DNA of 64,000 nucleotides from Frateuria_A sp035944355 (GCF_035944355.1 NZ_DASZBH010000009.1:124001-188000); one strand, 5' to 3'. Positions 1 through 9,325 are shown, counted from the first letter of the stretch. The notes: generated from the sequence alone by a model not told the origin. A program made the numbers and translations.

Positions 1-513
1 GGCCTGTCGGCGCGAAGGCGCGGCGTGAACCTGGAGGAGCTGACCCCGCGCGAGGGCGCGGCGCAGGCGCTGGCCGCCGCCGCCCGCGGCGGGCAGGTGG
101 CGCTGGTGTTCGGCAACGAGCGCACCGGGCTGGAGAACGAGGAGCTGGCGCGCTGCCACGCAATGGTGCGCATCCCCAGCGTGGAGGACTACAGCTCGCT
201 CAACCTGGCCCAGGCGGTGCAGGTGATGGCCTACGAACAGCGCCTGGCGATGCTGGGCGAGACGCCCCTGCCGGCGCCGCCGGAGCACGACGAGCCGCCC
301 GCCGACGCATCGCGCATGGAGCGCTTCTTCGAGCACCTGGCGCAGACGCTGGAAGAGATCGAGTTCCACAAGGGGCGCGAGCCGGCCACGATCATGCTGC
401 GGCTGCGTCGGCTGTTCCAGCGTGCGCAGCCGGACGAGCGCGAGCTGCGCATCCTGCACGGCGTGCTCGCCGATGCGCAGCGCATGGCGATGCTGGCGCA
501 CCGCGCGAAGTAA
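1..513 (+). CDS. trmJ: tRNA (cytidine/uridine-2'-O-)-methyltransferase TrmJ, 3' part
   Basis: Partial gene; the 5' end lies outside the window and the reading frame is open from base 1. The product would methylate the 2'-O of tRNA position 32 using S-adenosylmethionine. The visible part holds the SPOUT-family features expected of TrmJ: a GLSARRR stretch at the left edge, the VFGNERTGLENEEL loop and the knot segment SLNLAQAVQVMAYE that forms the cofactor pocket. A helical C-terminal extension (EFHKGREPATIMLRLRRLF) follows, as in TrmJ rather than in shorter TrmH-family enzymes. A GTG at base 25 is internal and not the start. The gene is convergent with the unknown gene that ends at 544. Confidence 0.9.
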   Translation, partial: GLSARRRGVNLEELTPREGAAQALAAAARGGQVALVFGNERTGLENEELARCHAMVRIPSVEDYSSLNLAQAVQVMAYEQRLAMLGETPLPAPPEHDEPPADASRMERFFEHLAQTLEEIEFHKGREPATIMLRLRRLFQRAQPDERELRILHGVLADAQRMAMLAHRAK

Positions 514-543
514 GGCCTGGCGCAGGCGTGGCCGGCGGCGGGC

Positions 544-1143
544 TCAGGGCGCGACCGGCTGCAAGGCCTCCACGTACACCAGCTCGCAGGCGCCATCGCC
601 GGTGTCCTCGCGGCTGAGCGAGGTGCGCCAGCGCCAGCCGTCCGGACGGCTGGCATCGACCAGGAGGCCTTCGATGTGCACCAGCTCGCCCTGGCGCACG
701 CGCTCCATGGAGCGACGCACGCCCTCGTCGGCGGGGATCAGGTGCATGTTGGCGCTGGAGGTCTCGATCTCGCGGCGCGGAATCGGGAACTCGTCCACAT
801 GCCAGTAGTAGAAGCGGCCGGACTGCCGGATGTCGATGCGCGAGAGCACCGCGCTGTCGGACATGCGGCCCCAGCCGAGCGCCAGGTCCATCGGCGCGAG
901 CGAGGCGCCGGCGTCAAAACGGTAGTCCTCGCGCGAGAGCACGCGCGCGGTGAGCGCGAAGTGGGCGCGCGTGCGCAAGGTGACGTCGCCGCGCTGGAGC
1001 GTCGCGCCTTGGTCCAGGTCCACTTGCTCCGGCGCATCCGCGGCGAGCACGCCGGCAGGCGGATGCAGCGGGCGATGCGCCCACCAGCCGAGCGCGCCCC
1101 AGCCTAGCGCCGCGAAGAGCGCGAACCACAGCAGCCGCCGCAT
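544..1143 (-). CDS. Unrecognised membrane-anchored protein
   Basis: 199 residues; I do not recognise the family. The N-terminus has two arginines followed by a hydrophobic segment (about residues 4-22, rich in W, F, A and G), which reads as an uncleaved signal anchor or signal peptide and would place the rest in the periplasm. The body is mixed, with several aromatic residues (GRFYYWHVDEFPIP) and no cysteine cluster or catalytic motif that I can name. It sits 24 bases downstream of oxyR on the same strand and so could be co-transcribed with it. Coding is supported by position and codon pattern. The function is unknown. Confidence 0.7.
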   Translation of the reverse strand: MRRLLWFALFAALGWGALGWWAHRPLHPPAGVLAADAPEQVDLDQGATLQRGDVTLRTRAHFALTARVLSREDYRFDAGASLAPMDLALGWGRMSDSAVLSRIDIRQSGRFYYWHVDEFPIPRREIETSSANMHLIPADEGVRRSMERVRQGELVHIEGLLVDASRPDGWRWRTSLSREDTGDGACELVYVEALQPVAP

Positions 1144-1167
1144 CGGTTTTTCCCCTGTGGACGTTGG

Positions 1168-2115
1168 TCAGGCGCGCTTGCGCCGCGCGGCGCCGGCGGG
1201 TTCGCAAAGCTCCGGCTTGAGCAGGCCGGCCGGCAGGCTGCGCACGACGTCGGCGAAGCGCTTGAGGAACGGCCCGAGCGATGAACTCTTGCGCCACACC
1301 AGCGCGATGCGCCGGCTCGGCGCGTTTCCTGCGAACTCCAGCAACTGCACGTTGCCGGTGCGCGCCACCGGCGGCTTGATCGCCAGGGTCGGCAACAGCG
1401 TGATACCCACGTTCGCGGCCACCATCTGGCGCAGGGTTTCCAGGCTGGTCGCGCGGAAGCCGACCTTTTCGCCGGCGCCGGCGAGCTGGCAGAGCTCCAA
1501 CGCCTGGTCGCGCAGGCAATGGCCGTCCTCCAGCAGCAGCAGGCTCTCGTCCTCAAGGTCGGCGAGCTTCAGCCGCGCCTTGCGCCGGGCCAGCGGATGG
1601 TCGTCCGGCACCGCCAGCACGAATGGCTCCTCGAACAGGAATTCCGCATGCAGGCTTTCCTCGTGCAGGGGCAGGGCGAGCAGCCCGGTGTCCAGCGACC
1701 CCTCGCGCAGCATGCGGATGACCTGCTCGGTCTTTTCCTCGATCAGCAGCAGTTCCAGCCGCGGAAAGCGCTGGCGCACCAGCGGCACCAGGTGCGGCAG
1801 CAGGTAGGGCCCGAGCGTGGGAAACACGCCCAGGCGCAGCTTGCCGGCCTCCGGGTCGCGCGTGCGCTGGGCGATCGCGCGAATCTCGTCGACCTCGGCC
1901 AGCACCGCGCGCGCGCGGCCGGCGATCTCGCGGCCGGTCTCGGTGAGCAGCACCTTGCGCGGCGTGCGCTCGACCAGCGCCACGCCCAGCTCGTCCTCCA
2001 GCTTCTTGATCTGGGTCGATAGCGTAGGCTGGCTGACGAAGCTCGCCTCGGCGGCACGGCCGAAATGGCGGTGCTCGGCCAGCGAGACCAGATAGGTGAG
2101 ATCGCGCAGGTTCAT
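1168..2115 (-). CDS. oxyR: Hydrogen-peroxide-responsive LysR-type regulator OxyR
   Basis: 315 residues, typical for the family. An N-terminal winged helix-turn-helix (residues 1-60, FVSQPTLSTQIKKLE) is followed by a LysR substrate-binding fold. The redox pair of OxyR is present: C200 in LEDGHCLRDQ and C209 in ALELC, matching C199 and C208 of the E. coli protein, so peroxide sensing by disulfide formation is expected. The open frame extends to 2337, but the ATG at 2115 begins the family-typical MNLRDLTYLV sequence and was chosen. The gene is divergent from the M1 aminopeptidase, and an OxyR-like operator lies 12 bases upstream of the start, which suggests autoregulation. Confidence 0.93.
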   Translation of the reverse strand: MNLRDLTYLVSLAEHRHFGRAAEASFVSQPTLSTQIKKLEDELGVALVERTPRKVLLTETGREIAGRARAVLAEVDEIRAIAQRTRDPEAGKLRLGVFPTLGPYLLPHLVPLVRQRFPRLELLLIEEKTEQVIRMLREGSLDTGLLALPLHEESLHAEFLFEEPFVLAVPDDHPLARRKARLKLADLEDESLLLLEDGHCLRDQALELCQLAGAGEKVGFRATSLETLRQMVAANVGITLLPTLAIKPPVARTGNVQLLEFAGNAPSRRIALVWRKSSSLGPFLKRFADVVRSLPAGLLKPELCEPAGAARRKRA

Positions 2116-2126
2116 GGCCGGATTCG

Positions 2127-2163
2127 ATATGTCGTGCCTATGATTGTGACGGCGGTGATCGAT
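2127..2163. promoter_or_regulatory. Candidate OxyR operator upstream of oxyR
   Basis: Four tetramers occur at exact 7-base spacing: ATAT (2127), CTAT (2138), ACGG (2149) and CGAT (2160). The OxyR consensus is ATAG-N7-CTAT-N7-ATAG-N7-CTAT, so 12 of 16 defined bases match, with the left half best conserved. The site lies just upstream of the oxyR start, where self-repression is known in enterobacteria. Assignment is by pattern only. Confidence 0.45.
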
Positions 2164-2394
2164 CCGGACAATCCTCGGCCGAGCGCGATCGGCGGGTCTT
2201 TTTCTTCCTCGCCCATGCCGGCAAGGCGGCCAGCCTCTCTCCTTCGGGCGCAGCCGCGAAGGTGGGGCAACCGCCTTGAACCCGGGACGCGCTTCACGGC
2301 ATCGCCAGCCCGGCCATGCCTTTTGGCACTGTGTCACAAGTCATGCCCGGCCTAGCTTCCGAGGCTTGCCTTCACCGTCCCCTGGGGAACCGCC

Positions 2395-5076
2395 ATGCGT
2401 CGACTCGTCCGCCCGCTCGTGCTCACCGCGCTCGCCACCTGCTGCGCCGCCGCCTTCGCCGCCACCAACGAACCGGTGCCGCACGGCAAGCTGCCGCGCT
2501 GGGCGGTGCCGCAGTCCTACGCGCTGTCCTTCAAGGTGGACCCGCGCCAGCAGGATTTCTCCGGCACCACGGTCATCAAGGTGGACCTCAAGCAGGCTTC
2601 CGACCACATCTGGCTGCATGGACACGACCTTAAGGTCGCCAAGGTCAGCGTGACCGACGCGGCCGGCAAGACGCACGCGGCCAGGTACGTCGAGGCAGCG
2701 CCCAAGGAAGGTGTGGTCCGCGTCGATTTCGCCGGCACTCTCAAGCCGCAGCAGCTGACCCTTTCCTTCGACTACACCGCGCCGCTCAACATGCAGTTGC
2801 AGGGCCTTTACAAGGTCAGCCACGAAGGCGTGCCCTACGCGATGACGCAGATGGAGCCGATCAGCGCGCGCTATGCCTTCCCCGGCTTCGACGAGCCGGA
2901 CTTCAAGACGCCGTTCGACATCAGCCTGACCATACCCAACGACGAGAAGGGCGTGGCCAACACCAAGCAGATCAAGGAAGCGCCCGCCGGCAACGGCTGG
3001 AAGACGCTGACCTTCTCGCAGACCAAGCCGCTGCCGACCTACCTGGTCGCCTTCGGCGTGGGCCCGTGGGACATCGTGGCCGGCCCGGATATCTCGCCGG
3101 ACGCCTACCGCGCCACGCCGCTCGAGCTGCGCGGCATCGCCGCCAAGGGCGAGGGCCACCGCATGCGGCACGTGCTGTCCGAGACGCCGAGCATCATCCA
3201 CACGCTGGAGGACTACTACGGCTTCGGCTATCCGTGGGACAAGCTCGACCTGCTCGCGGCCCCGGACTTCTCCGCCGGCGCCATGGAGAACGCCGGCCTG
3301 GTGACCTTCCGCGACTGGCTGCTGCTGCTCGATCCCGATTCCCCGGCGCAATACGTGCGCGGCTCGTTCAACGTCAACGCGCACGAGCTGGCCCACCAGT
3401 GGACCGGCGACACGGTCACCACCGACTGGTGGAACGACATCTGGCTCAACGAGGCCTTCGCCACCTGGATGCAGCAGAAGGTGACCATGAAGGTGCACCC
3501 GGACTACCGCGCCGACCTGGACCGCGTGCGTGGCGCGCAGGGCGCGATGGCCAACGACAGCCTGGTCACCGCGCGCAAGATCCGCCAGCCGATCACCGGC
3601 AATGGCGACATCGAGACCGCGTTCGACTCGATCACCTACCAGAAGGGCGCCAGCGTGCTCGGCATGTTCGAGGGCTACGTCGGCGAGAAGACCTTCCAGA
3701 AGGGCATGCGCCAGTACATCCAGGACCACAAGTTCGGCAACGCTACCGCCGACGACCTGGTCGACTCGATCGCCAAGGCGGCCGATAAGGGCGAGGACTT
3801 CAGGCAGGCGTTCAAGAGCTTCCTCAACCAGCCCGGCGTGCCCTACGTGCAGACCAGGCTGAGCCAGCAGGGCGGCCAGACCGTGCTGGAGCTCAGCCAG
3901 AGCCGTTACCTGCCGTTCGGCAGCAAGGGCGATGCGAAGCACGTGTGGGGTGTGCCGGTGTGCGTGCGCTACGGCACCGCCGATGGCAGCAAGGTCGCCT
4001 GCGAACTGCTGCAGAAGGCGCAGGGCGGCATGGTGCTGCCAGGCGCGGCGGCGAACACCTGGGTGATGCCCAACGCCAACGCCAGCGGCTACTACCGCTT
4101 CGGCATGGGCAAGGACGAGCTGGCGCGGCTGGGCGGACAGGTCGGCAAGCTGACCGACGCCGAGCAGCTGGCCTACGCCGACGCGGCCGACGCCAGCTTC
4201 CAGCACGGCGACCTCGACGCCGGCAGCCTGCTGGCCGCGCTCAAGCCGCTGACCGCTTCGCGCGTGCGCGAGGTGGCCACCGCGCCGCTGGGCGGCTTCG
4301 GCTGGATCAACCGCTACCTGGCGCGCACCGATGCCCAGCGCGCCGCGCTGCGTGCATGGGCTTCGTCCGCCTATCTGCCGCGGATGGAACTGCTCGGCTA
4401 CCACCGCAAGCCGGGCGAGGCCGACGGCGACTCGCTGCTGCGCAGCACGCTGGCGGAATTCCTCGCGATCGGCGTCAAGCTGCCGCAGGTGCGCACCGAA
4501 CTGCTCAAGCAGGGTGACGCCGCGCTCAAGCGCAAGGCCGATGGTCGCCTCGACCTGGGCGCGGCCGATCCGGACCTGCTGGACACGGCGCTCGGGGTGG
4601 CGGTGCAGGAGCACGGCAAGAGCGCGGTCGACGCGCTGATCGCCGAACTTCCCAAGACTTCCGACCCGGCCCTGCGCAACGCCATCCTGGCCGGCCTGAG
4701 CGCGGTCGAGGATCCGGCGCTGGCCGAACAGGTGCGCAACTTCGCGCTGGACAAGCAGGTCAAGGTCGGCGAGATGGCGGCGCTGCTGCGCGGCGGCCGC
4801 GACACGCGCGCCCAGCGCGATGCGATGTGGAACTGGGCCGTGGGCCACTACGACCAGATCGTCGCCCGCACCGGCAGCTTCGCCGGTGGCCGCCTGCCCG
4901 CGCTGATGGGCGGTGGCGGCTGCTCGCAGGAAGAGGCCGACCGCCTGAAGGCGTTCTTCAGGACGCGCGCCAAGGACGTCACCGGCGCCGAGCGCGGCCT
5001 GGCCCAGACCACCGAGCGCACCCTGCTGTGTGCCGCGCTGGCGGACAAGCAGGATCCGCAGGCCATCCTGCACTGA
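2395..5076 (+). CDS. Secreted M1-family zinc aminopeptidase
   Basis: 893 residues. A signal peptide (residues 1-22, cleavage likely after AFA) points to export to the periplasm or cell surface. The gluzincin signature is complete: GAMEN at 295-299 binds the substrate N-terminus, and HELAH at 330-334 with E353 19 residues after the second histidine forms the zinc site. The C-terminal half (after about 470) looks like the helical ERAP1-type domain of M1 enzymes. Expected role: removal of N-terminal residues from peptides outside the cytoplasm, for nutrition or peptide turnover. It starts 279 bases from oxyR on the opposite strand and ends in a strong terminator. Substrate preference cannot be read from sequence. 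Confidence 0.93.
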   Translation: MRRLVRPLVLTALATCCAAAFAATNEPVPHGKLPRWAVPQSYALSFKVDPRQQDFSGTTVIKVDLKQASDHIWLHGHDLKVAKVSVTDAAGKTHAARYVEAAPKEGVVRVDFAGTLKPQQLTLSFDYTAPLNMQLQGLYKVSHEGVPYAMTQMEPISARYAFPGFDEPDFKTPFDISLTIPNDEKGVANTKQIKEAPAGNGWKTLTFSQTKPLPTYLVAFGVGPWDIVAGPDISPDAYRATPLELRGIAAKGEGHRMRHVLSETPSIIHTLEDYYGFGYPWDKLDLLAAPDFSAGAMENAGLVTFRDWLLLLDPDSPAQYVRGSFNVNAHELAHQWTGDTVTTDWWNDIWLNEAFATWMQQKVTMKVHPDYRADLDRVRGAQGAMANDSLVTARKIRQPITGNGDIETAFDSITYQKGASVLGMFEGYVGEKTFQKGMRQYIQDHKFGNATADDLVDSIAKAADKGEDFRQAFKSFLNQPGVPYVQTRLSQQGGQTVLELSQSRYLPFGSKGDAKHVWGVPVCVRYGTADGSKVACELLQKAQGGMVLPGAAANTWVMPNANASGYYRFGMGKDELARLGGQVGKLTDAEQLAYADAADASFQHGDLDAGSLLAALKPLTASRVREVATAPLGGFGWINRYLARTDAQRAALRAWASSAYLPRMELLGYHRKPGEADGDSLLRSTLAEFLAIGVKLPQVRTELLKQGDAALKRKADGRLDLGAADPDLLDTALGVAVQEHGKSAVDALIAELPKTSDPALRNAILAGLSAVEDPALAEQVRNFALDKQVKVGEMAALLRGGRDTRAQRDAMWNWAVGHYDQIVARTGSFAGGRLPALMGGGGCSQEEADRLKAFFRTRAKDVTGAERGLAQTTERTLLCAALADKQDPQAILH

Positions 5077-5097
5077 GGATGGCGCCTGCCGTGACCG

Positions 5098-5127
5098 AAC
5101 GCCGGGCGGCAACGCCCGGCGTTTTCT
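5098..5127 (+). terminator. Rho-independent terminator after the M1 aminopeptidase
   Basis: A perfect 11-bp stem (AACGCCGGGCG at 5098-5108 and its complement at 5113-5123) with a GCAA loop is followed by a short T run (TTTTCTTT). It lies 21 bases past the aminopeptidase stop. Confidence 0.85.
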
Positions 5128-5201
5128 TTGGACGGATAAGGAGGACGGGTGCGGCAGCGCGCGGCGTGGCTACACTGGCGCCCCGCCCGCAAGCCTTCCC
5201 G

Positions 5202-6026
5202 ATGACGAATGTCCGCGCACTCCTGTCCGATGCCGCCATCCTTCTTGGCGACCGTGCCGATGCAGAAATTTTGCTGGCCCACGTGCTGGCCAAGCCGCGC
5301 AGCTGGCTGATCGCGCACGCCGACGACCCGCTGGCCGACACCGAGGTTTCGGCCTTCACCGCGCTGGCCGCGCGCCGCAAGGCGGGCGAGCCGGTGGCCT
5401 ACCTCACCGGCCGCCGCGGCTTTTGGACGCTGGAGCTGGAGGTGGATCCGGCCACGCTGATCCCGCGGCCGGAGACCGAATTGCTGGTGGAGCTGGCGTT
5501 GGCGCTGCTGCCGCCGGGCGGGTCGCCGCGCGTGCTCGACCTGGGCACCGGCAGCGGCGCCATCGCGCTGGCGATCGCGCGCGAGTGTCCGCACGGTCGG
5601 GTCACCGCGACCGACGCGAGCGCCGATGCGCTGGCCGTGGCGCGGCGCAATGCCGTGCGCAACCGCATCGCCAACGCAGCCTTCGTCCATGGCGACTGGT
5701 TCGCGCCGCTGGCCGGCACGTGCTTCGAAGTGATCGTCTCCAACCCGCCGTATATCGCCGCGGACGATCCGCATCTGGCGCAGGGCGACCTGCGCTTCGA
5801 GCCGGCCGGCGCGCTGGCCTCCGGTCCGGACGGTCTGGACGACATCCGGCGCATCGTCGCCGCTGCCCAGGCGTACCTCGCGCCGGGTGGCTGGCTGCTG
5901 TTCGAGCACGGCTGGGACCAGGGCGCGGCGGCGCGCGCCCTGCTCGGAGCGGCGGATTACCGCGAGATATTCACCGCGCAGGATCTGGAGGGGCGCGACC
6001 GCGTGACCGGTGGGCGATCGGCGTAG
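5202..6026 (+). CDS. prmC: Peptide chain release factor N5-glutamine methyltransferase PrmC
   Basis: 274 residues, normal length. The enzyme methylates the glutamine of the GGQ motif of release factors RF1 and RF2. A helical N-terminal domain (about residues 1-80) precedes a Rossmann-type SAM-binding methyltransferase domain with LDLGTGSGAIAL near 112-123 and the catalytic NPPY motif at 181-184, which binds the substrate glutamine. The open frame continues upstream inside the previous gene, but the ATG at 5202 gives the usual start. It follows the aminopeptidase terminator, so it probably has its own promoter in 5128-5201. It converges on dxs with only 7 bases between the stops. Confidence 0.95.
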   Translation: MTNVRALLSDAAILLGDRADAEILLAHVLAKPRSWLIAHADDPLADTEVSAFTALAARRKAGEPVAYLTGRRGFWTLELEVDPATLIPRPETELLVELALALLPPGGSPRVLDLGTGSGAIALAIARECPHGRVTATDASADALAVARRNAVRNRIANAAFVHGDWFAPLAGTCFEVIVSNPPYIAADDPHLAQGDLRFEPAGALASGPDGLDDIRRIVAAAQAYLAPGGWLLFEHGWDQGAAARALLGAADYREIFTAQDLEGRDRVTGGRSA

Positions 6027-6033
6027 GGCGCCT

Positions 6034-7926
6034 TCAGCCCGCGCTGGCCGCCATCGTGGCGACCGGTTGCGGGAAGCGCGCGCGGATTGCGTTGCGGATG
6101 CCGGGCAGGTCCAGGCCCGCCATCGAGAGCACTTCCTCGCGGCTGCCGTGCTCCAGATAGACGTCCGGCAGGCCCAGATGCAGGATCGGCTTGACCAGGC
6201 CGTGCGCGGCCAGGCACTCGGCCACGCCGGAGCCGGCGCCGCCGGCGATGGCGTTGTCCTCCAGCGTGACGAAGGCATCGTGCGTCCTGGCCAGCTCCAG
6301 GATCATCGCCTCGTCCAGCGGCTTGACGAAGCGCATGTTGACCAGCGTGGCGTCCAGTTCCGCCGCCACCACCGAGGCGGGCGCGAGCATCGCGCCGAAG
6401 GAGAGGATCGCCAGGCCGTGCCCGCGCCGGCGCAGCTCGGCCTTGCCGATCGGCAAGGTGTCCAGCTCCTTGCGCACGGCTGCGCCCGGGCCGGTGCCGC
6501 GCGGGTAGCGGATGGCGGCGGGGCCTTCGTATTCGAAGCCGGTGGTCAGCATCGTTCGGCACTCGTTTTCGTCGGCCGGCGCCATGATCAGCATGTTCGG
6601 CAGGCAGCGCAGGAACGACAGGTCGAAGCTGCCCGAGTGCGTGGCGCCGTCGGGGCCGACCACGCCGGCGCGGTCGATCGCGAAGGTGACGTCCAGGTTC
6701 TGCAGCGCCACGTCGTGGATCGCCTGGTCGTATGCGCGCTGCAGGAAGGTCGAGTAGATCGCCACCACCGGCTTGGCGCCTTCGCAGGCCATGCCGGCGG
6801 CCAGCGTCACCGCGTGCTGCTCGGCGATCGCCACGTCGAAATAGCGCTTGGGGTATGCCTTGGAGAAACGCACCAGGCCCGAGCCTTCGCGCATCGCCGG
6901 CGTGATGCCGAGCAGGCGCTCGTCGGCGGCGGCCATGTCGCACAGCCAGTCGCCGAAGATGTCGGTGTAGGTGGGCTTGGCCGGCGCGCCCTTTTTCACC
7001 ACACCGGCGACCGGGTCGAACGGGCCCACCGCGTGATACTCGATCTGCTCCTGCTCGGCCGGCGCGTAGCCCTTGCCCTTGGTGGTGACCACGTGCAGGA
7101 GTTGCGGCCCGGGCAGGTTCTTGACCGTGCGCAGGGCGCGCAGCAGGGCCGGGATGTCGTGGCCGTCGATCGGGCCGGTGTAGTGGAAGCCGAGCTCCTC
7201 GAACAGCGTCGAAGGCAGGAACATGCCCTTGGCGTGCTCCTCCCAGTTCCTGAAGAAGCGGCCGAACAGCGACTGCCGCGGGATCGCCTTCTTGGCCCGC
7301 TCGCGCACGGCGTTGAGGCGGCGGCTGGCCATGGCGCGCGCCATCATCTTGGTCATCGCGCCGACGTTCTCGCTGATCGACATGCCGTTGTCGTTGAGCA
7401 CGACGAGCATGTTGGGCTCGACGTCGCCGCCGTGGTTGAGCGCCTCGAAGGCCATGCCGGCGGTCATCGCGCCGTCGCCGATCACGGCGACGAACTTGCG
7501 CTCGTCGCCGCGCCGCTGCGCCGCGATGGCCATGCCCAGCGCGGCCGAGATCGAGGTGGAGGAGTGGCCCACGCCGAAGGTGTCGTAGGCGCTCTCCTCG
7601 CGGCGCGGGAAGGGCGCCAGGCCATCCTTCTTCTTGATCGTGGTGATGCGGTCGCGCCGGCCGGTGAGGATCTTGTGCGGGTAGCACTGGTGGCCCACGT
7701 CCCACACCAGTCGGTCGCGCGGCGTGTCGAACACGTGGTGCAGCGCCACGGTAAGTTCGACCACGCCCAGGCCCGCGCCGAAATGGCCGCCGGAGCTGGC
7801 GACCGATTCGATCAGGTACTGGCGCAGCTCGGCCGCCACGGCGGGCAGCTCGGCGTCGGACACGCGACGCAGGTCGTCCGGCGTCTCGATCCGGGCCAGA
7901 TGGGGATAGCGGGAGAGGTCGATCAT
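6034..7926 (-). CDS. dxs: 1-deoxy-D-xylulose-5-phosphate synthase
   Basis: 630 residues, full length. It condenses pyruvate and glyceraldehyde 3-phosphate with thiamine diphosphate to make DXP, the first step of the MEP isoprenoid pathway, and DXP also feeds thiamine and pyridoxal synthesis. The thiamine diphosphate motif GDGAMTAG is at 150-157 with N180 downstream. The N-terminal SGGHFGAGLG segment and the transketolase central and C-terminal domains are all present. The start ATG at 7926 gives the standard MIDLSRYP N-terminus. The gene is convergent with prmC and divergent from the iron permease-like gene. Confidence 0.96.
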   Translation of the reverse strand: MIDLSRYPHLARIETPDDLRRVSDAELPAVAAELRQYLIESVASSGGHFGAGLGVVELTVALHHVFDTPRDRLVWDVGHQCYPHKILTGRRDRITTIKKKDGLAPFPRREESAYDTFGVGHSSTSISAALGMAIAAQRRGDERKFVAVIGDGAMTAGMAFEALNHGGDVEPNMLVVLNDNGMSISENVGAMTKMMARAMASRRLNAVRERAKKAIPRQSLFGRFFRNWEEHAKGMFLPSTLFEELGFHYTGPIDGHDIPALLRALRTVKNLPGPQLLHVVTTKGKGYAPAEQEQIEYHAVGPFDPVAGVVKKGAPAKPTYTDIFGDWLCDMAAADERLLGITPAMREGSGLVRFSKAYPKRYFDVAIAEQHAVTLAAGMACEGAKPVVAIYSTFLQRAYDQAIHDVALQNLDVTFAIDRAGVVGPDGATHSGSFDLSFLRCLPNMLIMAPADENECRTMLTTGFEYEGPAAIRYPRGTGPGAAVRKELDTLPIGKAELRRRGHGLAILSFGAMLAPASVVAAELDATLVNMRFVKPLDEAMILELARTHDAFVTLEDNAIAGGAGSGVAECLAAHGLVKPILHLGLPDVYLEHGSREEVLSMAGLDLPGIRNAIRARFPQPVATMAASAG

Positions 7927-8054
7927 CCGTGTATTGTTGGTCCAGCGGCAGGGCGGGGCAAGGGCGGCAACATGAACGCCCGCGGCCAGCCTGCACGCTG
8001 ACCATACAAATTGCTGCGCAAGCTTGCGCCGACGTCTCCTTGAGGACGCGAGCC

Positions 8055-8567
8055 ATGAGCCAGCTTTCCCGGGCCTTCCGCAGCTTCGCCGAGGCGACCG
8101 CGCGCTATTCGGGCAGGCCGACGGCCTTCCTGATCGCCGCCTTCGTCGTCGTCGTATGGGCCGCCTCCGGGCCGATGTTCCACTTCGGCGATACCTGGCA
8201 GCTGGTGATCAACACCGGCACGACCATCATTACCTTCCTGATGGTGTTCCTGATCCAGAACAGCCAGAACCGCGACAGCGCCGCACTGCAGATCAAGCTG
8301 GATGAATTGATCCGCGCGACCGAGGCGCGCAATTCGCTGATCGACCTGGACGATCTGGACGAAGACGCGCTGCAGCGCATCCGCGAGAACTACCGCAAGC
8401 TGGCCCATCGCAAGGAGGAGGAGGCCCGGCGCAGCCACGACGCCAGCCGCCGCGCGCGGTCCCAGCAGGAGGCGGAGGAGGCCTGCGAGGAGGTCAGGGA
8501 GATCGACCGCGAGCTCGCCCAGGCCAGCGCCGACCACCGGGAGGCGCACGCCGGCCCGGACAGCTAG
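8055..8567 (+). CDS. Low-affinity iron permease family protein
   Basis: 170 residues. Two membrane segments (about 22-42 and 50-68) carry the family-typical stretch NTGTTIITFLMVFLIQNSQN, followed by DSAALQIKLDELIRA. This core resembles proteins named after yeast Fet4, although a transport role for the short bacterial members is not well established. The C-terminal 80 residues are a highly charged coiled coil rich in E, R, Q and A (about 105-165), longer than I would expect for the core family. A GAGGA ribosome site precedes the ATG at 8055. Its stop overlaps that of the convergent HNH gene. Confidence 0.8.
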   Translation: MSQLSRAFRSFAEATARYSGRPTAFLIAAFVVVVWAASGPMFHFGDTWQLVINTGTTIITFLMVFLIQNSQNRDSAALQIKLDELIRATEARNSLIDLDDLDEDALQRIRENYRKLAHRKEEEARRSHDASRRARSQQEAEEACEEVREIDRELAQASADHREAHAGPDS

Positions 8568-9163
8568 GCGGCCATCGCTCCGCGCCGGTCGCGCGGCAGG
8601 TGGCTGACCAGGAACTCCATCTGGTCGGCCAGGATGTTGCGGTTGGACAGGATCAGGTGCTCCACCCAGCTGGGCCGGTAAGGCACGGCCAAAAGCGGCA
8701 TGTGCGCCTGCTGCGGCGTGCGGTTGGCCTTCTTCAGGTTGCAGGCGAGGCAGGCGCTCACCACGTTTTCCCATTCGTCCTTGCCGCCGCGCGAGACCGG
8801 CTCGACGTGGTCGCGGGTCAGCTCGCCGCGGGCGAACTGGTTGCCGCAGTAAAGGCAGAGATGGCGGTCGCGGGCGAACAAGGCGGTGTTGGTCAGCGCC
8901 GGCGCCGGATCGATCGCGTGGTCGCGGCAATGGCCGGTGCTGGCGACGATCGGGTGCAGGTCCAGGCGGCTGCGCTCGCCGCGGGCGCGGTTGTGGCCGC
9001 CGTGCACGGTCAGGCAGGGATCGCCCAAGGTCCAGGCCACGGCCTCGCGGACATAGAGGCAAACGGCGTCCTGCCAGCTGATCCAGTCGAGGATGCGGCC
9101 GGCGGCGTCCAGCGAGAGCACCCGGGTCGCGTTGAGATCCCGGCGCGGCACTTCCATCAGCAT
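8564..9163 (-). CDS. HNH endonuclease
   Basis: 199 residues. An HNH nuclease domain occupies about 95-150: CLYCG (103-107) and CLAC (138-141) form the zinc knuckle pairs, RDHVEP (117-122) carries the metal-binding histidine, and WENVVSACLACNLKKANRTP matches the NxxxxCxxCNxxK signature. The N-terminal 50 residues are a conserved-looking module (SLDAAGRILDWISWQDAV). The frame is open to 9265, but the ATG at 9163 has a clear AAGGAA ribosome site 5 bases upstream, so I prefer it. There is no associated methylase, phage or restriction gene, so it may be a housekeeping nuclease of unknown target. It overlaps the previous gene's stop by three bases. Confidence 0.85.
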   Translation of the reverse strand: MLMEVPRRDLNATRVLSLDAAGRILDWISWQDAVCLYVREAVAWTLGDPCLTVHGGHNRARGERSRLDLHPIVASTGHCRDHAIDPAPALTNTALFARDRHLCLYCGNQFARGELTRDHVEPVSRGGKDEWENVVSACLACNLKKANRTPQQAHMPLLAVPYRPSWVEHLILSNRNILADQMEFLVSHLPRDRRGAMAA

Positions 9164-9325
9164 GCGGTTTCCTTCAGCCAGTTCGTAGGTTCGGGCGTAG
9201 GTCGATGCAACGATGCGCTCACGATCCAGCATAGCCCAAGTCGATGACAGCGCGCGCATAAGCATTTGACGCGCTTGGCAGATCTGCCGCGGGGAGATGG
9301 ATTCGCCCGCGCGCCTGGGCGCTGA

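Noticed and set aside
2341..5112. A 923-codon open frame on the minus strand opposite the M1 aminopeptidase
   Set aside because: High GC leaves long open antisense frames. The plus-strand gene has clear M1 motifs, and the minus frame has low-complexity H, R, A, V and G composition with no motif.
6010..8001. A 663-codon frame opposite dxs
   Set aside because: It is a complement shadow of dxs, which has all DXS motifs. The shadow has repetitive composition.
9164..9265. A longer HNH gene start at 9265
   Set aside because: A clear AAGGAA ribosome site supports the start at 9163. The extra 34 residues have no recognisable domain and would cover the sapC upstream region.
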